Source: Dryas octopetala (taxonomy: Eukaryota; Streptophyta; Magnoliopsida; Rosales; Rosaceae). Taken from it: DNA of 64,000 bases. Shown here one piece after another: positions 1 through 10,343 of this stretch. The position numbers were made by a program, and so were the translations under genes. The stretch covers positions 1,255,825 through 1,319,824 of the forward strand of contig OY992836.1 of the NCBI GenBank assembly GCA_963921425.1, given 5' to 3'. The notes under the pieces were generated by a model. That model saw only the letters and a list, made by a program, of their open reading frames with translations. It was not told the DNA's origin and did no database searches. Position 1 is the stretch's first letter. Every line of letters begins with the position of its first letter.

Positions 1-2038
1 TAGGCAAGTGCAGAGCGATTATATACCTGTGCTGGTCATACACCGCCGAGTCATCTCTAGGCGAGTGCAGAGCAATTATGTACCTGTGCTGGTCATACAC
101 CGCCGAGTCATCTCTAGGCGAGTGCAGAGCAATTATATACCTGCTGAAGGGGGTACTAATATGGCGGTTTGAAACCGCTTCTGTATACTTCAATAAACCA
201 CTTCTCAGAAATTCTCATCCATATAAAGACTGAAATATAATTCTTCTGATAAATCCGTTAAAATCAAATCATTCCCCAAATCATGAAAACTGCTAGATTC
301 AAATCATTTCTGAAGGACGAAAATTCAATAATAATACTTCCCCAAAATAATACCAAAATCATTTCCAGAAACTGTTCATACTCAATTAAATCAAGGAAAG
401 AGTTGAATTATAAAATATGCAAAATATTTCGAAAACCAAGATTTACTCACAATCTACCCCGAACTACACCAAATCCCTTCCGAAACTGATTCCTACTCAC
501 GCCCCTTCACTTGTTTGTCATTCCTACTCACAATCTACTATATAATAATTGCTTAATCTTTACTCATATACCTCGTCAACAACATTTCTTTTCTAATTCA
601 GCAATTATCATCATTCCTTGATCCTCAAAAAAATAGACATTTCTCATCTAATCAATACTTAATCCCAGGGCAACTCTATAATTCCCAACTAATTTCTTAG
701 CCTCAAATCCTCATCAATTCCTTCTCATGATCTAAATCCTATACTTAACATTCACTAACATAAAGCAACCAAACACACAAAACATACAGTTAAACCACGG
801 TACTCAACAACATAAACAGATAAGTTTCACTCACAATTTAACTACGTAAAAGACCGAAATATCCTTCACGGTGCCATTGCTCGGATACCAAATCCGGCAG
901 CATAACGGCATCGTGAATGAGATTTCCCAGGCCCATGTACCTGTTAAGACCAGACAACCAACTTAAATATATACATAATTCACAATTGGTCGTTTAATCG
1001 TCCAAAACGGGCGGCCGCCACCACACACGGTGGCTGCCCGGCTTATACTACACAGAAATTTCACCGAAACTCACTAAACAACCTCCAAGGATCTCCTAGA
1101 AGTGCAAAGTGGGCAAAAAGAGACAAACAGCCACTGTCCCGCAGCCACAAGTGGCGGAGGCAGTGGTGGCTGCGGCGGCACAATCTAAGAAAATGGTTTT
1201 TCAACTAAAAATCAACCCAAATTTAACCTAGGACCTTCAATTGGATGAAAAACAACTCAGAAATCATTCAAGTAGGCTCAATTCAAGGCAAACCCGAAAT
1301 GGGTACAAGTCCTAAAGTTCCAAATTTTTAGATCCTCAAAATTGACACGCAATAACAAGGGGGAAAGAAGGCCCATACCTCGAGGATCATTTTTGACAAC
1401 TGGACCGACGGCCAAATCTCGCCGGAAATGGCCGAAATCGGCGGCAGAAGCTGGCGGCCGACTTGTCTTCCCGAGCTCATTGCTCCGTCGTGGAGCATCA
1501 TCGGAGCAGGAGGACACCACGGCTGAACTCGCCGTGGTGAGGCGAACAAGACCCAGTGGGTCCGGCCACCCAAATCTCGCTGGAACAGTCAGATCGACGG
1601 CGAGGCTCAAATCGGGTCTAGGCTGGTTTCGGGTTTTCGGGGCTTTTCTGGGTTGAACGGAGGCCAGGGGTAGAGAGAGGAGAGGGCGGCGATGCTGGTG
1701 GGCCGAAAACCTAGCCCATCCGCCGCCGGACGCGCCGCCACGCGCCGGTGGCAGATCGGCGAGAGTGAGAGAGGGAGAGACACGCGGGAGAGGGAGAGGA
1801 TCGGGGAGAGAGGAGAGAGAATCCCCAGAAATTTCTGGATTTTGGGTATTTAAAACCCACTCCTACAAAATTACAAAATTGCCCTTTCCTTCAAATGCTC
1901 GTATCTTTCAAATCGTAGCTCCGATTGACGCGTGCCGCGTGTCTACGAACTCGTGGACTCGAGACCTTTCCAACGTGCCCAAAGTCAAAAACGAACGTCC
2001 ATTATTTTTAAAAGTCAACTTTGGGTCGGATCGTTACA
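1..2038 (-). mobile_element. Family A 3' LTR, partial (cut by window start)
   Basis: This is the most downstream LTR of the minus-strand array that is visible. Its U3 start (minus-strand TGTAACGATCCGACCC) is at 2038, next to the polypurine tract, and the window begins inside its minisatellite. It holds a GA-rich tract near 1765-1825 next to a TATA-like TTTTAAATA at 1847-1855 (minus). Open frames here, such as those at 1278-1610 and 1765-2100, recur unchanged in every unit, overlap on both strands and match no family, so I do not call them genes. Confidence 0.85.
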
Positions 2039-2040
2039 AC

Positions 2041-2052
2041 CTTCCCCCCTTA
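2041..2052 (-). other. Polypurine tract of family A
   Basis: On the minus strand a G-rich run (TAAGGGGGGAAG) lies 2 nt before the U3 start of the next LTR at 2038. It would prime plus-strand synthesis. Copies are at 5903-5914 and 9765-9776. The same tract precedes the family-B 3' LTR at 32763-32774. Confidence 0.85.
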
Positions 2053-2173
2053 CAAAAATTTCGTCCTCGAAATTTAGCATATATCGTAACAGACAAGTGA
2101 TGCCCAAACTCGTACCTGCTATCGACCTCGCTAATCCCTCTATTGACCACGTGCCAACGTGATTTGTTTAAGT

Positions 2174-2203
2174 CTCACCATGCTTCCGCTGCGCCACTCT
2201 GAT
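2174..2203 (-). other. Captured 5' half of initiator tRNA-Met
   Basis: The minus strand begins ATCAGAGTGGCGCAGCGG and matches 28 of the first 30 nt of plant initiator tRNA-Met as I know it. The two mismatches, at tRNA positions 23 and 29, are both G-to-A. It spans the 5' acceptor strand and the D arm, including the polymerase III A-box (TGGCGCAGCGG). The anticodon arm, a convincing B-box and the 3' half are absent, so it is not a tRNA gene. Identical copies lie at 6036-6065 and 9898-9927, and a decayed copy (24/30) is in the family-B internal domain at 33386-33415. Confidence 0.85.
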
Positions 2204-2605
2204 TGACCCTCTGATCTCTTATTAATAAACTTACTCAACCTTCCAACTTTTCTAACTTCAAACCTCATACTAAGTTTCAAACTTCCAACTTTCCTGAACT
2301 TGCTGAGGAGCAGAGAGACGATGACAGTGCATGGGACATTTCTCAAAACTTTCTCAAACATTTTCATGGCTCAAATAAAATACATTTCTGAAATCACTTG
2401 AAAATCATTTTCTTTCTCAAACCGGCTTTCACAACCATTTTCTCAACTGATTCCTTAAACTTTCTGTAACATCACCATTCCTCACCCGGGCAGTGTGGGA
2501 TCACTCACTTCTCCTCACCTGGTAGCTTGCCACTGCCTCGCGCAGCCGCCCACTCAGGGTCTTGGTCCCTGGGTCTTGCAATCCACACACTTCCGGCCGG
2601 GTCTA

Positions 2606-2617
2606 GCTCTGATACCA
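2606..2617 (-). other. Primer-binding site (initiator tRNA-Met) of family A
   Basis: On the minus strand TGGTATCAGAGC follows the LTR terminus (which ends TTTCA at 2620) after a 2-nt spacer. This is the standard plant site complementary to the 3' end of initiator tRNA-Met. Identical sites are at 6468-6479 and 10330-10341. It fixes the minus orientation and the LTR/internal boundary. Confidence 0.93.
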
Positions 2618-2619
2618 TT

Positions 2620-5600
2620 TGAAACGCCCCGAACCTCGGGCCCATGAAAATACTGAACATCAAACTGTTAAATCTATTTTCTCTTACTTTTGAGCCATGC
2701 ACAACAACATAAGTAAATATAATTATGTCATAAACATTTTAAACAAACCACTGAGTAAAAACAATTAATTAAATCTCTCTGGGTCCCACTGCCTCGTCTT
2801 CTTCCCACTGCTTCCTCAGCCTGCTTAACCTGCAAAACACAAATCCTACACCACATCCATGGTATACGAGGTTATACGACAAACCCGGTAAGCACACTAG
2901 AGCTCGTATAAGTGAAGTGACATAGTAATTGTCCTCAATAATTTTCTCAATCCCCAAACTCAAAAAAATTAATCCACAAAATATCCATAATTACTGAATT
3001 ACAAAACATTCCACCACTAATCATCCAAGCATCAAGATAATCAAAAACTCCTCAATGCACATCAATCTCATCAATAAAAATAATAAAACATTTTACAATT
3101 CAAATGCCTAACGTCAACTAATAACCTCAACATCAACCATTCACCTCCTAACCCATAATCTCAATGCATAATCGTCCTCATCCCCATCCTCAAAATTTAA
3201 GCCTAGACTTAACTAAATCCTAGCATACAATGCAAAAAGTCATCTATCTAATTTCACTCACGTCGCTCTTTGAAATCCCCTCCCAATTTCACTCACATCA
3301 CTCCTTGAAATCCCCCAACTTTAAAATCATTTTCAAAATCTCTTCTTTCAAATCCATTTTTTTAAATCCCTTCAAACCGTAAATCAAACTTTGAAAAACA
3401 ATTAATACTCTGACGCTATAAAACTATTAAAATATCTGAAACAATACGCAATGCCTTTCTGAAACTGTCATTTAAAACATTTACTGATGTAAAATCATTT
3501 TTCAAAATACTCCACTACTGAAATCTCACGCCACACTAGTACCCGGGGAACTGCTGGTCATACACTGCCGAGTCATCTCTAGGCAAGTGCAGAGCAAATC
3601 TATACCTGCTGTGATGCTGGTCATACACCGCCGACTAGGCAAGTGCAGAGCAAATGTTATGCTGGTCATACACCGCCGACTAGGCAAGTGCAGAGCAAAT
3701 GTTATGCTGGTCATACACCGCCGACTAGGCAAGTGCAGAGCAATTGTTATGCTGGTCATACACCGCCAACTAGGCAAGTGCAGAGCAAATGTTATGCTGG
3801 TCATACACCGCCAACTAGGCAAGTGCAGAGCGAGTGCTGGTCATACACTGTCGAGTCATCTCTAGGCAAGTGCAGAGCGATTATATACCTGTGCTGGTCA
3901 TACACCGCCGAGTCATCTCTAGGCGAGTGCAGAGCAATTATGTACCTGTGCTGGTCATACACCGCCGAGTCATCTCTAGGCGAGTGCAGAGCAATTATAT
4001 ACCTGCTGAAGGGGGTACTAATATGGCGGTTTGAAACCGCTTCTGTATACTTCAATAAACCACTTCTCAGAAATTCTCATCCATATAAAGACTGAAATAT
4101 AATTCTTCTGATAAATCCGTTAAAATCAAATCATTCCCCAAATCATGAAAACTGCTAGATTCAAATCATTTCTGAAGGACGAAAATTCAATAATAATACT
4201 TCCCCAAAATAATACCAAAATCATTTCCAGAAACTGTTCATACTCAATTAAATCAAGGAAAGAGTTGAATTATAAAATATGCAAAATATTTCGAAAACCA
4301 AGATTTACTCACAATCTACCCCGAACTACACCAAATCCCTTCCGAAACTGATTCCTACTCACGCCCCTTCACTTGTTTGTCATTCCTACTCACAATCTAC
4401 TATATAATAATTGCTTAATCTTTACTCATATACCTCGTCAACAACATTTCTTTTCTAATTCAGCAATTATCATCATTCCTTGATCCTCAAAAAAATAGAC
4501 ATTTCTCATCTAATCAATACTTAATCCCAGGGCAACTCTATAATTCCCAACTAATTTCTTAGCCTCAAATCCTCATCAATTCCTTCTCATGATCTAAATC
4601 CTATACTTAACATTCACTAACATAAAGCAACCAAACACACAAAACATACAGTTAAACCACGGTACTCAACAACATAAACAGATAAGTTTCACTCACAATT
4701 TAACTACGTAAAAGACCGAAATATCCTTCACGGTGCCATTGCTCGGATACCAAATCCGGCAGCATAACGGCATCGTGAATGAGATTTCCCAGGCCCATGT
4801 ACCTGTTAAGACCAGACAACCAACTTAAATATATACATAATTCACAATTGGTCGTTTAATCGTCCAAAACGGGCGGCCGCCACCACACACGGTGGCTGCC
4901 CGGCTTATACTACACAGAAATTTCACCGAAACTCACTAAACAACCTCCAAGGATCTCCTAGAAGTGCAAAGTGGGCAAAAAGAGACAAACAGCCACTGTC
5001 CCGCAGCCACAAGTGGCGGAGGCAGTGGTGGCTGCGGCGGCACAATCTAAGAAAATGGTTTTTCAACTAAAAATCAACCCAAATTTAACCTAGGACCTTC
5101 AATTGGATGAAAAACAACTCAGAAATCATTCAAGTAGGCTCAATTCAAGGCAAACCCGAAATGGGTACAAGTCCTAAAGTTCCAAATTTTTAGATCCTCA
5201 AAATTGACACGCAATAACAAGGGGGAAAGAAGGCCCATACCTCGAGGATCATTTTTGACAACTGGACCGACGGCCAAATCTCGCCGGAAATGGCCGAAAT
5301 CGGCGGCAGAAGCTGGCGGCCGACTTGTCTTCCCGAGCTCATTGCTCCGTCGTGGAGCATCATCGGAGCAGGAGGACACCACGGCTGAACTCGCCGTGGT
5401 GAGGCGAACAAGACCCAGTGGGTCCGGCCACCCAAATCTCGCTGGAACAGTCAGATCGACGGCGAGGCTCAAATCGGGTCTAGGCTGGTTTCGGGTTTTC
5501 GGGGCTTTTCTGGGTTGAACGGAGGCCAGGGGTAGAGAGAGGAGAGGGCGGCGATGCTGGTGGGCCGAAAACCTAGCCCATCCGCCGCCGGACGCGCCGC

Positions 5601-5900
5601 CACGCGCCGGTGGCAGATCGGCGAGAGTGAGAGAGGGAGAGACACGCGGGAGAGGGAGAGGATCGGGGAGAGAGGAGAGAGAATCCCCAGAAATTTCTGG
5701 ATTTTGGGTATTTAAAACCCACTCCTACAAAATTACAAAATTGCCCTTTCCTTCAAATGCTCGTATCTTTCAAATCGTAGCTCCGATTGACGCGTGCCGC
5801 GTGTCTACGAACTCGTGGACTCGAGACCTTTCCAACGTGCCCAAAGTCAAAAACGAACGTCCATTATTTTTAAAAGTCAACTTTGGGTCGGATCGTTACA
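2620..5900 (-). mobile_element. Family A LTR, unit 2 (3281 bp)
   Basis: Complete LTR. On the minus strand it starts TGTAACGATCCGACCC at 5900 and ends GGGGCGTTTCA at 2620. It contains a TATA-like element followed by GA/TC-rich sequence, a GC-rich stretch at about 4870-5670, an AT-rich stretch, and a 45/57-bp minisatellite at 3553-4008. No protein-coding gene is supported; the overlapping open frames at the minisatellite are just its translations. Confidence 0.9.
3553..4008. repeat. Minisatellite inside family A LTR (45- and 57-bp units)
   Basis: About nine units begin GCTGGTCATACACCGCC. Those in the middle have a 45-bp period (3616, 3661, 3706 and on), while the outer ones include an extra GAGTCATCTCT block and have a 57-bp period (3893, 3950). 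Copies of the whole array lie at 1-146, 7415-7870 and 11277-11732. All six frames stay largely open through it, which explains the repetitive open frames there. Confidence 0.92.
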
Positions 5901-6481
5901 ACCTTCCCCCCTTACAAAAATTTCGTCCTCGAAATTTAGCATATATCGTAACAGACAAGTGATGCCCAAACTCGTACCTGCTATCGACCTCGCTAATCCC
6001 TCTATTGACCACGTGCCAACGTGATTTGTTTAAGTCTCACCATGCTTCCGCTGCGCCACTCTGATTGACCCTCTGATCTCTTATTAATAAACTTACTCAA
6101 CCTTCCAACTTTTCTAACTTCAAACCTCATACTAAGTTTCAAACTTCCAACTTTCCTGAACTTGCTGAGGAGCAGAGAGACGATGACAGTGCATGGGACA
6201 TTTCTCAAAACTTTCTCAAACATTTTCATGGCTCAAATAAAATACATTTCTGAAATCACTTGAAAATCATTTTCTTTCTCAAACCGGCTTTCACAACCAT
6301 TTTCTCAACTGATTCCTTAAACTTTCTGTAACATCACCATTCCTCACCCGGGCAGTGTGGGATCACTCACTTCTCCTCACCTGGTAGCTTGCCACTGCCT
6401 CGCGCAGCCGCCCACTCAGGGTCTTGGTCCCTGGGTCTTGCAATCCACACACTTCCGGCCGGGTCTAGCTCTGATACCATT
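5901..6481 (-). mobile_element. Family A internal domain, unit 2
   Basis: Copy of the domain at 2039-2619, shifted by 3862 bp. It keeps the primer-binding site (6468-6479), tRNA-iMet fragment (6036-6065) and polypurine tract (5903-5914). No coding sequence is recognised. Confidence 0.85.
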
Positions 6482-9400
6482 TGAAACGCCCCGAACCTCG
6501 GGCCCATGAAAATACTGAACATCAAACTGTTAAATCTATTTTCTCTTACTTTTGAGCCATGCACAACAACATAAGTAAATATAATTATGTCATAAACATT
6601 TTAAACAAACCACTGAGTAAAAACAATTAATTAAATCTCTCTGGGTCCCACTGCCTCGTCTTCTTCCCACTGCTTCCTCAGCCTGCTTAACCTGCAAAAC
6701 ACAAATCCTACACCACATCCATGGTATACGAGGTTATACGACAAACCCGGTAAGCACACTAGAGCTCGTATAAGTGAAGTGACATAGTAATTGTCCTCAA
6801 TAATTTTCTCAATCCCCAAACTCAAAAAAATTAATCCACAAAATATCCATAATTACTGAATTACAAAACATTCCACCACTAATCATCCAAGCATCAAGAT
6901 AATCAAAAACTCCTCAATGCACATCAATCTCATCAATAAAAATAATAAAACATTTTACAATTCAAATGCCTAACGTCAACTAATAACCTCAACATCAACC
7001 ATTCACCTCCTAACCCATAATCTCAATGCATAATCGTCCTCATCCCCATCCTCAAAATTTAAGCCTAGACTTAACTAAATCCTAGCATACAATGCAAAAA
7101 GTCATCTATCTAATTTCACTCACGTCGCTCTTTGAAATCCCCTCCCAATTTCACTCACATCACTCCTTGAAATCCCCCAACTTTAAAATCATTTTCAAAA
7201 TCTCTTCTTTCAAATCCATTTTTTTAAATCCCTTCAAACCGTAAATCAAACTTTGAAAAACAATTAATACTCTGACGCTATAAAACTATTAAAATATCTG
7301 AAACAATACGCAATGCCTTTCTGAAACTGTCATTTAAAACATTTACTGATGTAAAATCATTTTTCAAAATACTCCACTACTGAAATCTCACGCCACACTA
7401 GTACCCGGGGAACTGCTGGTCATACACTGCCGAGTCATCTCTAGGCAAGTGCAGAGCAAATCTATACCTGCTGTGATGCTGGTCATACACCGCCGACTAG
7501 GCAAGTGCAGAGCAAATGTTATGCTGGTCATACACCGCCGACTAGGCAAGTGCAGAGCAAATGTTATGCTGGTCATACACCGCCGACTAGGCAAGTGCAG
7601 AGCAATTGTTATGCTGGTCATACACCGCCAACTAGGCAAGTGCAGAGCAAATGTTATGCTGGTCATACACCGCCAACTAGGCAAGTGCAGAGCGAGTGCT
7701 GGTCATACACTGTCGAGTCATCTCTAGGCAAGTGCAGAGCGATTATATACCTGTGCTGGTCATACACCGCCGAGTCATCTCTAGGCGAGTGCAGAGCAAT
7801 TATGTACCTGTGCTGGTCATACACCGCCGAGTCATCTCTAGGCGAGTGCAGAGCAATTATATACCTGCTGAAGGGGGTACTAATATGGCGGTTTGAAACC
7901 GCTTCTGTATACTTCAATAAACCACTTCTCAGAAATTCTCATCCATATAAAGACTGAAATATAATTCTTCTGATAAATCCGTTAAAATCAAATCATTCCC
8001 CAAATCATGAAAACTGCTAGATTCAAATCATTTCTGAAGGACGAAAATTCAATAATAATACTTCCCCAAAATAATACCAAAATCATTTCCAGAAACTGTT
8101 CATACTCAATTAAATCAAGGAAAGAGTTGAATTATAAAATATGCAAAATATTTCGAAAACCAAGATTTACTCACAATCTACCCCGAACTACACCAAATCC
8201 CTTCCGAAACTGATTCCTACTCACGCCCCTTCACTTGTTTGTCATTCCTACTCACAATCTACTATATAATAATTGCTTAATCTTTACTCATATACCTCGT
8301 CAACAACATTTCTTTTCTAATTCAGCAATTATCATCATTCCTTGATCCTCAAAAAAATAGACATTTCTCATCTAATCAATACTTAATCCCAGGGCAACTC
8401 TATAATTCCCAACTAATTTCTTAGCCTCAAATCCTCATCAATTCCTTCTCATGATCTAAATCCTATACTTAACATTCACTAACATAAAGCAACCAAACAC
8501 ACAAAACATACAGTTAAACCACGGTACTCAACAACATAAACAGATAAGTTTCACTCACAATTTAACTACGTAAAAGACCGAAATATCCTTCACGGTGCCA
8601 TTGCTCGGATACCAAATCCGGCAGCATAACGGCATCGTGAATGAGATTTCCCAGGCCCATGTACCTGTTAAGACCAGACAACCAACTTAAATATATACAT
8701 AATTCACAATTGGTCGTTTAATCGTCCAAAACGGGCGGCCGCCACCACACACGGTGGCTGCCCGGCTTATACTACACAGAAATTTCACCGAAACTCACTA
8801 AACAACCTCCAAGGATCTCCTAGAAGTGCAAAGTGGGCAAAAAGAGACAAACAGCCACTGTCCCGCAGCCACAAGTGGCGGAGGCAGTGGTGGCTGCGGC
8901 GGCACAATCTAAGAAAATGGTTTTTCAACTAAAAATCAACCCAAATTTAACCTAGGACCTTCAATTGGATGAAAAACAACTCAGAAATCATTCAAGTAGG
9001 CTCAATTCAAGGCAAACCCGAAATGGGTACAAGTCCTAAAGTTCCAAATTTTTAGATCCTCAAAATTGACACGCAATAACAAGGGGGAAAGAAGGCCCAT
9101 ACCTCGAGGATCATTTTTGACAACTGGACCGACGGCCAAATCTCGCCGGAAATGGCCGAAATCGGCGGCGGAAGCTGGCGGCCGACTTGTCTTCCCGAGC
9201 TCATTGCTCCGTCGTGGAGCATCATCGGAGCAGGAGGACACCACGGCTGAACTCGCCGTGGTGAGGCGAACAAGACCCAGTGGGTCCGGCCACCCAAATC
9301 TCGCTGGAACAGTCAGATCGACGGCGAGGCTCAAATCGGGTCTAGGCTGGTTTCGGGTTTTCGGGGCTTTTCTGGGTTGAACGGAGGCCAGGGGTAGAGA

Positions 9401-9762
9401 GAGGAGAGGGCGGCGATGCTGGTGGGCCGAAAACCTAGCCCATCCGCCGCCGGACGCGCCGCCACGCGCCGGTGGCAGATCGGCGAGAGTGAGAGAGGGA
9501 GAGACACGCGGGAGAGGGAGAGGATCGGGGAGAGAGGAGAGAGAATCCCCAGAAATTTCTGGATTTTGGGTATTTAAAACCCACTCCTACAAAATTACAA
9601 AATTGCCCTTTCCTTCAAATGCTCGTATCTTTCAAATCGTAGCTCCGATTGACGCGTGCCGCGTGTCTACGAACTCGTGGACTCGAGACCTTTCCAACGT
9701 GCCCAAAGTCAAAAACGAACGTCCATTATTTTTAAAAGTCAACTTTGGGTCGGATCGTTACA
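6482..9762 (-). mobile_element. Family A LTR, unit 3 (3281 bp)
   Basis: Complete LTR, essentially identical to 2620-5900, with its minisatellite at 7415-7870. At 9170 it carries G, where the two LTRs to the left (1446, 5308) carry A. That is a useful marker for the history of the array. Confidence 0.9.
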
Positions 9763-10343
9763 ACCTTCCCCCCTTACAAAAATTTCGTCCTCGAAATTTA
9801 GCATATATCGTAACAGACAAGTGATGCCCAAACTCGTACCTGCTATCGACCTCGCTAATCCCTCTATTGACCACGTGCCAACGTGATTTGTTTAAGTCTC
9901 ACCATGCTTCCGCTGCGCCACTCTGATTGACCCTCTGATCTCTTATTAATAAACTTACTCAACCTTCCAACTTTTCTAACTTCAAACCTCATACTAAGTT
10001 TCAAACTTCCAACTTTCCTGAACTTGCTGAGGAGCAGAGAGACGATGACAGTGCATGGGACATTTCTCAAAACTTTCTCAAACATTTTCATGGCTCAAAT
10101 AAAATACATTTCTGAAATCACTTGAAAATCATTTTCTTTCTCAAACCGGCTTTCACAACCATTTTCTCAACTGATTCCTTAAACTTTCTGTAACATCACC
10201 ATTCCTCACCCGGGCAGTGTGGGATCACTCACTTCTCCTCACCTGGTAGCTTGCCACTGCCTCGCGCAGCCGCCCACTCAGGGTCTTGGTCCCTGGGTCT
10301 TGCAATCCACACACTTCCGGCCGGGTCTAGCTCTGATACCATT
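9763..10343 (-). mobile_element. Family A internal domain, unit 3
   Basis: Third copy of the 581-bp internal domain, with primer-binding site 10330-10341, tRNA-iMet fragment 9898-9927 and polypurine tract 9765-9776. On the minus strand it is the first internal domain after the outermost 5' LTR. Confidence 0.85.

Larger units (their letters stand above)
2039..2619 (-). mobile_element. Family A internal domain, unit 1
   Basis: This 581-bp internal domain lies between two LTRs; identical copies are at 5901-6481 and 9763-10343. On the minus strand it runs from the primer-binding site (2606-2617) to the polypurine tract (about 2041-2052). The 3' part keeps the block that reads NFEDEIF-like in related gypsy elements, just before the tract. 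Its distal part is homologous to the family-B internal domain near 33315-33420. No gag, protease, RT or integrase motif is present on either strand, so this is an internally deleted, non-autonomous derivative. Confidence 0.85.

Noticed and set aside
283-489. 68-residue frame repeated in every array unit
   Set aside because: Its repetition simply follows the 3862-bp period; AT-rich LTR sequence with no homology that I recognise.
2120-2203. A complete tRNA gene or SINE with A- and B-boxes
   Set aside because: Only the 5' half is present. The nearest B-box-like sequence (GAGGTCGATAGC on the minus strand) is weak and badly spaced.
3553-4008. CRISPR-like spaced repeats
   Set aside because: Units abut with no variable spacers and lie in a plant LTR; this is a minisatellite.
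3526-4095. Overlapping repetitive open frames on both strands at the array minisatellite (for example a 150-residue frame at 3643-4095)
   Set aside because: They are translations of a 45/57-bp tandem repeat inside an LTR, open in several frames at once, without any domain.
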